A stretch of 64,000 nucleotides of DNA from contig NC_083517.1 in the NCBI RefSeq assembly GCF_032362555.1, positions 1,880,001 to 1,944,000 of the forward strand, in the 5' to 3' direction. The notes beneath the pieces were generated by a model. It saw only the letters and a list, made by a program, of their open reading frames with translations. It was not told where the DNA came from and did not search any database. Origin of the DNA: Amyelois transitella. Lineage: Eukaryota > Arthropoda > Insecta > Lepidoptera > Pyralidae. The position numbers were made by a program, and so were the translations under genes. This document shows positions 42,901 through 48,458 of this stretch, piece after piece (within the stretch, counting starts at the first letter, position 1; each line of letters opens with the position of its first letter).

Positions 42901-44138
42901 TGTCGTTCAACGCCATCCCGCGCTACCTGCGCTGGATCACCTACCTGTCCTACATCCGCTACGGCTTCGAGGGCACCGCGCTCGCCACCTACAGCTTCGA
43001 CCGGCCCAAGCTCAGGTGTCATCAGGTGATGATTGCTTTCATTCACATGGAATAGGCATGATGACAATTTTACATACTAAAACATTGGTCAAATAATGGC
43101 ATCAATAAACAATAAACTACCCGAGATATACGAGGTAACATAACACATTATTTGGACGAGTCCAAAACGCCCCGTACAAAACGCTACTCAAGTGTGACGT
43201 CACAACTGAGTTTCTTGTTCGCGTCATGAACTTTATTTGTATGGCAGCTACCTTAATTATTTCGTTTATGGATATGATGTCTTAATGAAAGTTATTCCAT
43301 ATTTTCGTTTATTCACTCCTGGCATAGTTATTTCAAATAATTTTGAATTTTTTAAATGGACTTTCCCATCGTACTTTGAATGAATATAAAACATATAGGG
43401 CGTCAACATACATACATACATAAAATCACGCCTCTTTCCCGGAGGGGTAGGCAGAAGGAAATATGCAGAGATCGTGGCAAGTGGAAAGAGGTAGTCTCTG
43501 CCTACCCCTCCGGCGTCAACATTATAACTAAAAATTCACATAACGGATTTAATTACGTGTATCATGTATCATCATATCATCTATCATGTACTAATAAATA
43601 ATGTTTTAAGACCTAGTCATCATCCCTATTACACTATTCATGAAAAGAATAGATTTGTTTTTTTTTTTTGATCTGATAAACCCAAGAACTGATGGACTGA
43701 TTTACGCGAAATTTGGCACTGGTATAGTGTAGACCTTGTTTTTTCTAGACATACATACAAATAATCACGTCTATATCCCTTGCGGGGTAGACAGAGACAA
43801 CAGGCTTAAAAACACTGATAGGCCACGTTCAGCCTATCCCTTAGTCGCCTTTTACGACACCCACGGGACAGAAATAAAGTGGTGGTTACAGCGCGCTTTT
43901 TAAACCAAATATATTATCCACTCGATCATCTATCGAATTCTGTGTGATTTTCAATAATTTTTTTTTCTTCAATTTCCAGACGTACTGCCACTTCAAAAAC
44001 CCGAGCACGACCCTGGAAGAGCTGGACATGTTGGACGCGGACATCACCCTGGACATCGCGGCGCTGTGCCTCATATTCGTCGTTCTGAGAATTTCCGCAT
44101 TCCTCTTCCTACGCTGGAAACTCAAGTCTACTAGATAA
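9787..44138 (+). CDS. ABCG-family half transporter (ABCG1/ABCG4-like), complete
   Basis: Twelve coding exons: 9787-9979, 18803-18920, 31704-31893, 33506-33830, 35327-35468, 35992-36155, 39235-39389, 40110-40278, 40736-40836, 41617-41772, 42840-43025 and 43980-44138. Every intron is GT-AG, all phases close, and the sum is 686 codons (685 aa), normal for ABCG half transporters. Layout is nucleotide-binding domain first: Walker [10 protein letters not shown] at residues 87-95, Q-loop Q133, signature LSGGQ 188-192, Walker B IMFFDE 208-213, H-loop H245. A ~100 aa linker follows, then six predicted TM helices from exon 8 to exon 12. All ATPase residues are intact. The family exports sterols and other lipids as dimers in plasma or endosomal membranes; the substrate here is unknown. 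The end [15 protein letters not shown] resembles ABCG1/ABCG4. Exons 9-11 are strikingly GC-rich against AT-rich introns. Confidence 0.95.
9988..11920. other. ABCG intron 1, first part: no gene seen
   Basis: AT-rich. Around 10690-10910 there is a scrap of a dispersed repeat also seen at 12020-12200 (the GCTTCG..TAAAAAC and GAGGATGCACCCGGGACTAA motifs). No conserved exon was found between 9980 and 18802. Confidence 0.4.
11921..12329. repeat. Fold-back element with ~150-bp imperfect inverted ends
   Basis: The left end CAGTGAGGGAAAACATCGTG recurs inverted at the right end (CACGATGTTTTCCCTCACTG). The arms continue inward to the pair TCGCTTCGGGTAAAAACCTG (12031-12050) and CAGGTTTTTACCCGAAGC (12189-12206). 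It looks like a MITE or fold-back element; no coding content. Confidence 0.65.
12370..12475 (-). repeat. tRNA-like SINE fragment, second type
   Basis: On the minus strand it reads from a GAGNGTCGGTGGT head through to a GCCGAGG..ACCAATGACTATT part. The better copy at 19141-19243 keeps a GGTTCGAATCC B-box; this one has lost it. Confidence 0.5.
12503..12724 (-). repeat. Family A SINE-like repeat
   Basis: Minus orientation; tail CATACATACGTACATATGG to the CCGGGAACCACACGGCA head. The middle part is shortened. Confidence 0.8.
13168..13393 (-). repeat. Family A SINE-like repeat, diverged
   Basis: Minus orientation, tail lost, ends in GCCACACGGCAC. An ordinary decayed copy. Confidence 0.75.
13722..13832 (+). 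repeat. Family A fragment (3' half)
   Basis: Plus orientation from the CTCAATTCTATCATAAAGCC segment to GTGTGTATGTAA. Confidence 0.7.
14417..14622 (-). repeat. Family A SINE-like repeat, head missing
   Basis: Well preserved minus copy from CATACATACATATAATCACG to CATCCATGGGA; the GCCGTGTGG head is absent. Confidence 0.8.
14786..15074 (+). mobile_element. Non-autonomous Helitron-like element (type C)
   Basis: Begins TCTATACTAATATTATAAAG after an A, and ends CGGACGAAGTCGCTGGTACAG-ATAG before a T (the usual CTAG end mutated). The better copy at 34873-35151 shows the A/T-flanked TC...CTAG ends. It holds a perfect 19-bp hairpin at 14860-14901 absent from that second copy. Confidence 0.65.
15110..15225 (+). 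repeat. LINE 3'-end fragment (family B)
   Basis: Contains AGTTATGAATGCGGATGAAG, GCAGAGATCGTGGCAAGTGG and CGCTCCGGGAAAAAGGCGTG followed by a TATG-rich tail. In frame, related copies read MNVDEAKE..C.D..KWK, the end of a retroelement ORF (see 54906-55160). Confidence 0.55.
15978..16247 (-). repeat. Family A SINE-like repeat, full length
   Basis: Minus orientation, ends GGTGCCGGGAACCACGC. The tail end is altered by a small local duplication (CTATCTATATCCCTTGGGATAT). Confidence 0.78.
16528..16632 (+). repeat. Family A fragment (3' half)
   Basis: Plus orientation, AAGCCAAACAGCTGAACGTG to GTATGTATGTAA. It lies about 40 bases before a full copy in the opposite orientation. Confidence 0.72.
16671..16935 (-). 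mobile_element. Family A SINE-like element, full length with 14-bp TSD
   Basis: Reference copy for the family. It is flanked by an exact 14-bp direct repeat TTAATAATTTCCTA (16657-16670 and 16936-16949). In sense orientation it starts near GCCGTGTGGCTCCCGGCACC, carries GTCGTAAAAGGCGACTAAGG, GGCGATGGGCTAGCAACCTG, TTTGAATCTCAATTCTATC, a short hairpin CAGTCTTTTCAAGACTG and CTACCCCGCAAGGGACATAG, and ends in a (TATG)n microsatellite. No tRNA or 5S head is obvious. The duplication and simple-repeat tail indicate target-primed retrotransposition. Confidence 0.85.
17285..17475 (+). repeat. Helitron-like fragment
   Basis: Starts CTTACTAATATTACCTATAA and ends GCGGACGAAGTCGCGGGCGG, the end motif common to lepidopteran Helitron-like repeats. 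A short piece of the same end, reversed, lies at 16430-16475. Confidence 0.5.
17482..17605 (-). repeat. Family A fragment
   Basis: Minus orientation, tail plus hairpin segment only. It abuts the Helitron-like fragment. Confidence 0.7.
17650..17745 (+). repeat. LINE 3'-end fragment (family B)
   Basis: ATGAAGAGAGTTATGAATAT, GAAGTATGCAGGGATCGTGG and CTGCCTATCCCTC are recognisable; the tail is lost. Confidence 0.5.
17961..18168 (+). repeat. Family A SINE-like repeat, internally deleted
   Basis: Plus orientation with head GCCGTGTGGTTCC; the GGGATTC segment is missing. Confidence 0.72.
18400..18515 (+). repeat. Tandem duplication of ~62 bp
   Basis: The sequence AAGGTAGAACGGCGTCTACA followed by AGTATGAATGACAT and a T-rich, ATCGATATA stretch occurs twice in a row (from about 18400 and 18462). 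Confidence 0.65.
18803..18920 (+). CDS. ABCG exon 2 (Walker A)
   Basis: Acceptor TTTTCCACAG, donor AA|GTAAGT. Encodes [20 protein letters not shown] and [19 protein letters not shown]. It is isolated by 8.8 kb and 12.8 kb introns. Confidence 0.95.
18987..19042 (+). repeat. Family A scrap
   Basis: Short internal piece with CCATGGATGTCGTAAAAGGC, fused directly to the next dispersed repeat. Confidence 0.55.
19041..19127 (+). repeat. Dispersed retroelement 3'-UTR-like repeat (family H)
   Basis: GGAATAAGTCCGCCATGGTA to ATGTGCAATAAAGAGTTTGC. Related pieces lie at 23516-23580 (+), 29290-29372 (-) and 30155-30292 (-). The AATAAA near the end suggests a retroelement 3' UTR. Confidence 0.5.
19141..19243 (-). 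repeat. tRNA-derived SINE, second type
   Basis: Minus orientation. It has GAGGGTCGGTGGTTCAATCG at the start and CACAGGTTCGAATCCCACCT as B-box, then GCCATGTACCAATGACTATT. Same family as 12370-12475. Confidence 0.6.
19797..21390 (+). CDS. HARBI1-like DDE transposase of the Harbinger element
   Basis: Five exons: 19797-20051, 20159-20355, 20450-20582, 20691-20829, 20969-21390. GT-AG introns and fitting phases give 381 aa, full length for the family. The start ATG at 19797 begins [10 protein letters not shown]; the frame is open upstream but has no earlier ATG. Domains: acidic/basic N-terminus, helical region [19 protein letters not shown], then the DDE_4 nuclease fold with GCIDGTHV (D166), [30 protein letters not shown] (D243) and [18 protein letters not shown] (E280). 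All three catalytic residues are present and there is no stop or frameshift, so the enzyme may be functional. It cuts and joins the transposon ends together with the Myb-like partner. Confidence 0.93.
21654..22671 (-). CDS. Myb/SANT-like partner protein of the Harbinger element
   Basis: Second gene of the element. Exon 1 is 22658-22671 (ATG TCT AAT TCC AA), exon 2 is 22284-22479, ending KDEKMWSK. Together they give 70 aa of a Myb/SANT-like DNA-binding domain (motifs [20 protein letters not shown]). The next exon in frame, 22138-22185, continues convincingly as [15 protein letters not shown] but meets TAA. A long exon 21657-22103 begins [10 protein letters not shown], has an SRSRSRSR run made by a 6-bp repeat at 21829-21855, and ends in a helical region. 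Skipping the stop-bearing exon would give 218 aa; using it would give 85 aa. In relatives the YWVDYK segment is part of the domain, so the gene may be damaged here. Confidence 0.7.
23443..23580 (+). repeat. Family A scrap followed by family H piece
   Basis: GTCGTAAAAGGCGACGAAGG scrap (23443-23490), then CCGGTTGACTGGAATAGAGA and GGGATAAGTCCGC of family H. The same two families are fused at 18987-19127, hinting at a composite unit. Confidence 0.5.
23583..23832 (+). repeat. Family A SINE-like repeat, full length
   Basis: Plus orientation, head GCCGTGTAGTTCCCGGCACC to tail GATTATGTATGTATT. Well preserved, in ABCG intron 2 just outside the Harbinger element. Confidence 0.85.
24221..24457 (+). repeat. 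Family A SINE-like repeat, tail missing
   Basis: Plus orientation from TGTGTGGTTCACGGCACC; a small deletion in the CTCAATTCTATC part; ends GAAGTGACTATA. Confidence 0.78.
24490..24720 (+). repeat. Dispersed repeat (CGATTATCTCGCGTTTCG type)
   Basis: The GCGATTATCTCGCGTTTCG and AACCGACTTCAAAAAAGGAG motifs return inverted at 52399-52570 and 54549-54665. It probably is a transposon 3' end; class unknown. Confidence 0.5.
25137..25245 (+). repeat. tRNA-derived SINE, 5' half (split by mariner)
   Basis: GGCCTGTGTGGCCCAACGGT head and CCCGGGTTTGATACCCGAG B-box region, then CCTAGGTCTTTGATG. Its 3' half resumes at 27840. The complete relative is 49219-49461. Confidence 0.7.
25298..26342 (-). pseudogene. 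Mariner transposase, frame broken
   Basis: The start ATG 26340-26342 opens [18 protein letters not shown] with the mariner helix-turn-helix ([32 protein letters not shown]). The first catalytic Asp is in TGDETWVYE. The frame runs to FFDYRG and stops at 25710. The rest is in another frame: [29 protein letters not shown] (second Asp), [19 protein letters not shown] (DD34D third Asp), down to 25298. Between FFDYRG and TVNKEYY intact relatives have about ten more residues, so a short deletion both removed them and shifted the frame. Apart from this lesion the sequence is well preserved, so the element is rather young. It cannot make full transposase as it stands. Confidence 0.88.
26409..26699 (-). 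CDS. Hypothetical 96-aa frame in left palindrome arm
   Basis: ATG-initiated frame [16 protein letters not shown]... to stop, identical to the frame at 27335-27625 in the other arm. I do not recognise the protein. It is rich in Ile, Phe and Tyr and has four Cys. Since both arms are near identical copies, the second frame is not independent evidence of coding. Confidence 0.25.
   Translation of the reverse strand: MRVRHERINRPKYYLFTPGCVVVAAECVTAPIDFRILYKHFYDVDDILFKKQVNEIFFGKLININLIKITCGHLLTGTLLSMYYPIHKCMLKCEFD
27335..27625 (+). CDS. Hypothetical 96-aa frame in right palindrome arm
   Basis: Mirror copy of 26409-26699 with the same 96-residue translation, read outward on the plus strand (same sense as ABCG). 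Function unknown and coding status doubtful. Confidence 0.25.
   Translation: MRVRHERINRPKYYLFTPGCVVVAAECVTAPIDFRILYKHFYDVDDILFKKQVNEIFFGKLININLIKITCGHLLTGTLLSMYYPIHKCMLKCEFD
27840..27917 (+). repeat. tRNA-derived SINE, 3' half (split by mariner)
   Basis: Reads TATAGTTGAGTTCGGTATCT, CTTAGTTCGAGGCGTACTCA and TGTGTAATTTGTTCCGTAT, matching the 3' part of the complete SINE at 49219-49461 in order. Together with 25137-25245 it rebuilds one SINE. Confidence 0.7.
27918..28150 (+). mobile_element. Helitron-like element (type D), 3' end worn
   Basis: Starts TCTTATATATAAAATTCTCG and runs through CCGAAACGGCTTGACCGATT to GCAAAACAACGTTTGCCGGG. The better bounded copy is 41798-42054 on the other strand. 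A 17-bp arm hairpin follows at 28157-28201. Confidence 0.6.
28397..28675 (-). repeat. Family A SINE-like repeat with doubled head
   Basis: Minus orientation, CATACATACATACATATTG tail. The 5' end is duplicated: GTGCCGGGAACCACACGGCA occurs twice in a row. TACTAAC flanks both sides, a possible 7-bp target duplication. Confidence 0.82.
29290..29404 (-). repeat. Family H piece fused to a family A scrap
   Basis: GTACAAAAGGCGGACTTAAT and CCCGTCAACC of family H, then AGCTATGGCTTTATAATGGA of family A. Confidence 0.5.
30155..30292 (-). repeat. Family H repeat
   Basis: Reverse orientation, TTATTGCACATAAAAGGAAT through TGTACAATGGCGGACTTATC to TTCCGGTCAACC. Confidence 0.5.
31363..31670 (-). repeat. Family A SINE-like repeat with internal duplication
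   Basis: Minus orientation, just before ABCG exon 3 (acceptor at 31703). The segment GCTAGCCCATCG..AAGAAGAATC is present twice (about 31490-31530 and 31546-31585), lengthening the copy to about 308 bp. Confidence 0.8.
31704..31893 (+). CDS. ABCG exon 3 (Q-loop)
   Basis: Acceptor TTCAACCAG, encodes [32 protein letters not shown] and [13 protein letters not shown]. Donor is GTG|GTATAC; the intron starts with the CATA tail of a family A element only a few bases in. Confidence 0.93.
31897..32157 (-). mobile_element. Family A SINE-like element at the exon 3 splice donor
   Basis: Full-length minus-strand copy whose CATACATACATA tail begins within the first bases of intron 3. TGGTAT occurs at the donor (31892-31897) and again just beyond the element (32169-32174, followed by GTATAG), so the insertion may have duplicated the donor. 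Confidence 0.8.
33506..33830 (+). CDS. ABCG exon 4 (signature, Walker B, H-loop)
   Basis: Acceptor TAATTTCAG, donor G|GTGAGT. Encodes [48 protein letters not shown] and [19 protein letters not shown]. Confidence 0.96.
33852..34093 (-). repeat. Family A SINE-like repeat
   Basis: Minus orientation, tail reduced to ACATAAAATCACG; ends GTGCCGTTAACCACACGGCC. Confidence 0.8.
34873..35151 (+). mobile_element. Non-autonomous Helitron-like element (type C), intact ends
   Basis: Starts TCTATACTAACATTATAAAG after A34872 and ends GCGGGCACAGCTAG before T35152, i.e. TC...CTAG inserted between A and T, the Helitron hallmark. 279 bp, no coding content. In ABCG intron 4. Confidence 0.75.
35327..35468 (+). 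CDS. ABCG exon 5
   Basis: Acceptor TTTTTTTTCCAG, donor AG|GTAAGA. Encodes [20 protein letters not shown] and [12 protein letters not shown], the conserved end of the ABCG nucleotide-binding domain. Confidence 0.94.
35992..36155 (+). CDS. ABCG exon 6 (linker)
   Basis: Acceptor TTTATTTTCAG, donor G|GTAAGT. Hydrophilic linker ([20 protein letters not shown]); poorly conserved region of the family, so identity rests on phase and splice sites. Confidence 0.85.
36261..36970 (+). repeat. Tandem array 1: four ~177-bp units seeded on family A
   Basis: Each unit joins a minus-oriented family A tail (CATACATACATATGGTCACG to AAGATAGAATTGAGAG) to a 70-bp unique piece (ACCTAAGTTTATAACTATGC, GCATTCGGAACATTATTATG). 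Units begin near 36261, 36442, 36615 and 36791. Units 3 and 4 share the variant GAGCTAACAGAATTAAAAAG, so they arose from each other. Confidence 0.85.
36971..37234 (-). repeat. Family A SINE-like repeat, full length, ending array 1
   Basis: Complete minus-oriented copy ending GCCGGGAACCACACGGCACC. It is probably the parent insertion from which array 1 grew. Confidence 0.82.
37546..37790 (+). repeat. Family A SINE-like repeat seeding array 2
   Basis: Plus-oriented copy with head TGGCGTGTGGTTCCTGGCGC. Its 3' part flows without a break into tandem array 2. Confidence 0.78.
37741..39234 (+). repeat. Tandem array 2: ~152-bp units carrying copies of the exon 7 splice acceptor
   Basis: Each unit is the 3' half of a family A repeat (TTTGAATCTCAATTCCATCA, CAAAGACTACTGGCTCAGTC, TACCTCGTAAGGGACAAAGA) joined to the end of ABCG intron 6 and the start of exon 7: TATTCCAG|GCGAGCCGCT. 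CCAGGCGAGC occurs at 37801, 37952 (AGCGG variant), 38350, 38501, 38653, 38806, 38958 and 39109, and for the real exon at 39231. Spacing is 151-153 bp except one 398-bp step that holds a 241-bp transposon and a last step of 122 bp. Confidence 0.9.
38028..38268. mobile_element. piggyBac-like MITE inside array 2
   Basis: 241 bp flanked by TTAA on both sides (38024-38027, 38269-38272), with imperfect inverted ends: CCCTTAAATTGGCAAT left and, inverted, CTACTAAACTGGCAAT right. TTAA target sites and CCCT-type ends are piggyBac traits. No coding content. Confidence 0.65.
39235..39389 (+). CDS. ABCG exon 7
   Basis: Acceptor CGTTCCAG, donor TGG|GTAAGT. Encodes [20 protein letters not shown] and [19 protein letters not shown], the conserved amphipathic segment before TM1. 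Its first bases are copied through the array upstream. Confidence 0.93.
39417..39525 (+). repeat. LINE 3'-end fragment (family B)
   Basis: AGAGTTATGAATGTGGATGA, GCAGAGATCGTGGCAAGTGG and GGGAAAGAGGCGTGG followed by GTGTATGTATGTGTG. Confidence 0.6.
39835..40092 (+). repeat. Family A SINE-like repeat next to exon 8 acceptor
   Basis: Full-length plus copy. Its tail ends about 17 bases before exon 8, leaving only TACTAATTTTTGTTCCCAG as intron end, which includes a branch-point-like TACTAAT at 40091-40097. Confidence 0.85.
40110..40278 (+). CDS. ABCG exon 8 (TM1-TM2)
   Basis: Acceptor TGTTCCCAG, donor T|GTGAGT. Encodes [20 protein letters not shown] and [20 protein letters not shown]. Confidence 0.95.
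40392..40706 (+). repeat. Family A repeat with a duplicated 74-bp 3' end
   Basis: Plus copy from 40392. Its 3' end plus a flanking TATAACAAAGTGGACG is repeated once (units from 40559 and 40633). It lies 30 bases before the exon 9 acceptor: a third, small SINE-seeded tandem duplication. Confidence 0.8.
40736..40836 (+). CDS. ABCG exon 9
   Basis: Acceptor TTGTTCACAG, donor CAG|GTAAAT. Encodes [20 protein letters not shown] and [14 protein letters not shown], the conserved intracellular loop and TM3 start. Confidence 0.95.
41072..41309 (+). repeat. Family A SINE-like repeat, target of a later copy
   Basis: Plus-oriented copy whose 3' junction ACAAACGTTATA was duplicated by insertion of the next copy in the opposite orientation, giving a tail-to-tail pair. 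Confidence 0.8.
41310..41565 (-). mobile_element. Family A SINE-like element with exact 12-bp TSD
   Basis: Full-length copy bounded by ACAAACGTTATA at 41298-41309 and 41566-41577. It fixes the family ends: sense 5' end GCCGTGTGGTTCCCGGCACC, 3' end (TATG)n. It lies about 50 bases before ABCG exon 10. Confidence 0.88.
41617..41772 (+). CDS. ABCG exon 10 (TM3-TM4)
   Basis: Acceptor TACCAACCAG, donor CAG|GTAAAC. Encodes [20 protein letters not shown] and [22 protein letters not shown]-rich. Confidence 0.95.
41798..42054 (-). mobile_element. Helitron-like element (type D) with internal hairpin
   Basis: On the minus strand it starts TCTTATATATAAAATTCTCG after A and ends CGGGACAGCTAA before T, fitting TC...CTRR between A and T. 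A perfect hairpin with 28-bp arms lies at 41936-41996 around a 5-base loop. It starts only 26 bases after exon 10. Confidence 0.7.
42840..43025 (+). CDS. ABCG exon 11 (TM5 region)
   Basis: Acceptor TTCCCCCCCAG, donor CAG|GTGATG. Encodes [20 protein letters not shown], the [20 protein letters not shown] and [12 protein letters not shown] family motifs. Third codon positions are almost all G or C. Confidence 0.95.
43407..43515 (-). repeat. LINE 3'-end fragment (family B), folded
   Basis: CATACATACATACATAAAAT, CACGCCTCTTTCCCGGAGGG in minus sense, then ATGCAGAGATCGTGGCAAGT and CTGCCTACCCCTCCGG in plus sense: two pieces head to head. Confidence 0.6.
43749..43866 (-). repeat. Family A repeat, internally deleted
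   Basis: Minus orientation; the central part between CCACGTTCAGC and CTATCCCTTAGTCGCC is missing. Confidence 0.75.
43980..44138 (+). CDS. ABCG exon 12 (last)
   Basis: Acceptor CAATTTCCAG. Encodes [17 protein letters not shown], the last TM helix ([20 protein letters not shown]) and LRWKLKSTR before TAA at 44136-44138. Confidence 0.95.
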   Translation, partial: TYCHFKNPSTTLEELDMLDADITLDIAALCLIFVVLRISAFLFLRWKLKSTR

Positions 44139-47100
44139 GTGGTCTGTGTACGCGTGAGAAAGGGGAATGTGAATGTATAAAGTAATGTTTATAACGTGGA
44201 TTCTGAAGATAAATAGCCAAACAATTAGGTACAGTTGAAAATATATATATATAAATTGCAAGCAAATATAACGATATGACAATTAAATTTTAGGATATAA
44301 TTTTACCATAGCCTGTATATTTTTTGTTTTTAAATTTCTTTTGTTACTTTATTAATCGTACTTTTTCATAACTTTGAAAATTTTATTTATATACTACTAC
44401 AACCTAAATGTTTTCTGAATATTATGTACATATAATCTGAGTAACATGAAAAAAATATGCATATTCCCCGTTACTCGTATTAGTTTAAATTCGTTTTGGC
44501 AAATTTAATGTATGGGTCTTGATGAAAATATTTATAATCCTTTTATTTTTGTCATAGAAAAAAATTTCTGAAATCAATTAAAACTTTATATTATTCGAAG
44601 TTACTTTTATATATATGTGAATGGTGCTCAATGATTTTATTTATTTGAATTGAGAAGTTATCATAGTTTGGAATCATCAAAAAACTGTAGTATGTAATCT
44701 TACGGATAGAAGCCGATATTTTAAATCTTACACACATACTTTTATTAATTGAAACTTCAAACAAAGACAGGTAATGATAAGTGTCCAATTGACACTTTTT
44801 CGTATTCAGTATTGTAATAAAGTTACTCTTTTTGTAAGTTGCTCAACATATGCTTTTTTTTTCAAAAATCGAAATTGCTAATTCCTTATTTTTTTTTAAT
44901 ATTTTTTTATTATTTTTATAACAATATCGAATACGAAAAAGTTTCAAAACTTTTAGTTAGTATAAATACATAAATACGCAGTTATTGTGATAGTTAACGA
45001 TTGTTCGAATAAATTTGGCGAGTCGGAGTAAATAACATGACATTGAAACAGGATTCTTGTGCCTTGAGAATGAACGAATGAATACGTTTTGTAAAAATCC
45101 ATTTCTATTTTCATTGAATGTCGCCAAAGACACATTCTAAAATATGACTTTGTGATAGGTAGTTTATAAAAAAATATATTTAATCATTCCTACATGTTTT
45201 GTATATATTTTTTGTTTCACCATTCGATTGTAAGACGTGCTATACTCCTACGTATGTTAAATTTATTTTCCACATTGAAATATATATATTATTTTTATTA
45301 TTTTCAAAAGATAATATTTCAAAACTGCATTTCAGTCACAAATTGTATGGAATAATGTGCTAAAAGATCTGATGTATCAATATGTTTACAATACAGGGCG
45401 TAGGTACGTTGTATAAGCGAAATGGATAATTTTTTGAAGATTTTTAACGTATCTTGCCTTACTGGCTTGCCCCCTAGGATGTCGGGTCTAGGTATAGATA
45501 ACACTATTATATGGCGGACGATAAATTGTTTATTTTTAGAATTGAGATCAAAGGCGTACCCCGGGCTCCTCTGCAGAGAGTTGAGGACGCAACCGGGACC
45601 AACGTCCGGAGTATGATGAATGATAATTATAGAACATTGTTGAAGATCCATGCAAAGTTAGATACGTGACTTTTCTACAAAAAAAAATACCAATTTATAA
45701 AATACCCTAATATATTGATCAAATATAATGAACAAATTCTTGATAAAATATTTAAATAATGGAATTTTATCGTCCGTTTATTAAGCTTATAATCAGGGAT
45801 GATGGTAATTTATACTGTACTTAGATATAATTAGAAATATATTATGGTTCGTTAAGCTATGGTCAAAATGTTTATAGATTTTATGTTTTATATGTAATTT
45901 TTATAAATAAATGGTTAAGATTTTTAATGAGTTGTTTTTGTTTTTGGAATTTGTCATCTGTATTGATTTGTATCTGTGTATCCGTAGAAATCTTGGAAAA
46001 TTTATTTTATTTTGAATAAAATATCTATATATTTTTATGATAAAATTACATTTGATACCATGTCTGAAATAAAAACTTATTTATGGTGATTGGATAGCGT
46101 GATCAGTAAAAGCTCAAAATTGTCACATAAATAATATATTTGTTTAAGTGCAAGCTACCTTACTATTATAAACAGTAAATGCTTACTATATAAATATAGA
46201 TACCATCATTGGTAAACTATTCGGGACGAACAGACATCAAAATGCAATGAATAAGTTATCCTTACGAACTACGATACAAAATTATAATATTATAATATCA
46301 CATACAGATATATAAAGCTCATATGACATCTGATAATTGATGCATTAAAATATAACATTAATACTATAGAACTCGGAATAATTAAGTTGTCACGGTTTTC
46401 TTTTTCATAGCGCATCTAAGAACATTTTCTGAGATTTATTTGACAGCGCGCAAGACGGTGACACATCTATGGCATTTCTATTGGCTTCTTTATTTCGATT
46501 TCTATGATTAATGCACTACACGCCAGCGTCATATAATGAGTCAATTCCTTATAAAAAAAAACTAAAAAAATGTTGCAATAAGTCATTAACTAAAATTGAA
46601 CACAATGTTAATAGTCCATAAATAACAGAATATACCAAAAGTTTCAAATATTTTTATCATTACAAAGCATAACGTACATCTTACACACTAACAATTATTT
46701 CACCTGATTTCAGATTTTACATACAAATTTAATGCTAAATACAATTCATAACTACCTATCTACAATAACATTTCGTCTGATTTGGTAACAACTATTATGA
46801 TACGCATTTGAGATCTACAGACAGAATTGCAATAAATTCTATGAAATGTCTTTAACTTACACAATAAAAAAACATAATTTTAAAGAATGACGTTTTCCTA
46901 TCATACATTATCGAAGTGGTATACTTTCCATGTAGCCGACTATATCAGCTTTATCTACATTTACACGTACATTAAACACATAGGTATAATTAAAACTAGC
47001 GTTATATTGTCAATATAATTAAGTTTCATTTACGAGTCGTGTTATAATATAGCAACTAAGCAAGTACTGTTAAAGATAACACCTGTAAAATTTCTTCATT

Positions 47101-48346
47101 TTCAAACAAAACAATTTTAACGAATAACATTTTTGATTTTAGAGATAATGCACTTCACAACTGTCGTTAATAATTAAACTTGGCCGTTATATAAAAATAT
47201 AATAGTATTTGTCCCTTGAGGAACAGTCTTGAAAAGACTAAAAGGCCACGTTCAACTGTATGTTTTGATAATGGAATTGAGATTGAAATGGTGACACCAA
47301 AAATAAACTAAACACTTGTAGAACAAAAAGATTGATAGTTGCTATATTTTGTTTTTCACATTGCCTACAACGCTAATAATAATTAAATCCATGCCATACT
47401 ATAATACATTTTTACACAAGTAATAAGTATATTTACAAATTAAATAATGATTCACATTCATTTAAATTTCAGTAAATTCAAATAAGAAGCAACAATAAAA
47501 TTTTGCTTTAACATAATTCACTGTCCACATGCCACCCATTCCAACATTGTCCAATAAATTAAGTATTTAAGACACGAATTAAATTAAAATCAAATATTAC
47601 ATCATACCTATTAATGAGCTGTTAATCTTTCATTCATTTTCATTTTATCAACATAAAACCTAAGTATTTAAACTTATAAAATAAATTATAAAATTATTCA
47701 ACAAATGAGCTGGAATTATTCTTTTGGGAATCGTCGAAATATTAAAACTAAATCACATTTAAGCACCGTTACGGCATTAATGTATGGTATTCATACACTC
47801 AGTTAACGCGATCATTAATATAGTCAAAGCCAGTTAAATAAAATTACAAAGCTTAACTCTGTTTTATATATCATGATTGTCTATCTGTGCATCATGAGTC
47901 CTAGGTCCGCTTTTATAGTGATAAATATTTTATACTGTAATTCTCCAGTTTTATCCGACTTGCAAATAAGGGAACCTTGGGTCCGCATAGGAAGTAATTA
48001 AACAGATCTCTGTCTAATTACTGTCATTCCATTTACAAAACCAAATCAATTTAAAAGTATGTAATAGAATTGAATCTCGCAACGGGCGGATTAAAGGCTT
48101 TTAAATTCTCCCACTTTCTCAAAAAATTAAAAAATTATCGCAGCTTCAAAAGCACTCCTACTCTTCCACACCGGGCCGGGGCGAAGATAATTGAACCGTA
48201 TGTCAAAACATTAAGGGTCAAAATTACATATCGCATAGAACATTATGAAGCACTTTAAGACATTTTCTTACAGACGCCTCTGTTGCTCTTAATGTGTTAG
48301 CAATAAGGGTCACATTTCCGTACAGCATAGAATTAAGACATTCTCT
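44139..48346. other. Convergent 3' regions of ABCG and ENT, no gene seen
   Basis: 4.2 kb of AT-rich sequence between two facing stop codons. The left part should be ABCG 3' UTR (an AATAAA occurs at 44816-44821), the right part ENT 3' UTR. It contains a dispersed-repeat scrap at about 45550-45600 (CCCCGGGCTCCTCTGCAGAG, GAGGACGCAACCGGGACC; relatives at 12116-12160 and 52015-52055) and a family A scrap at 47207-47297. A 110-codon frame at 45319-45651 (-) overlaps that repeat and is not supported. Confidence 0.5.
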
Positions 48347-48458
48347 TTATAGAACTCTCACCAGCAACATTCCCACTGCAGCCCCGACTGTGAGCCCCAC
48401 ACTCAGCATGGTTGCTATCACTGACGACGCCTTCTCTCGCTCGTGCAATTCTACAACT
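48347..48458 (-). CDS. ENT exon 7 (last)
   Basis: Acceptor TTTATTTCAG. Encodes VVELHEREKASSVIATMLSV and TM11, stop TAA 48347-48349. Confidence 0.94.

Noticed and set aside
45319-45651. 110-aa minus-strand gene between ABCG and ENT
   Set aside because: It overlaps a dispersed repeat also seen at 12116-12160 and 52015-52055 and resembles no protein I know.
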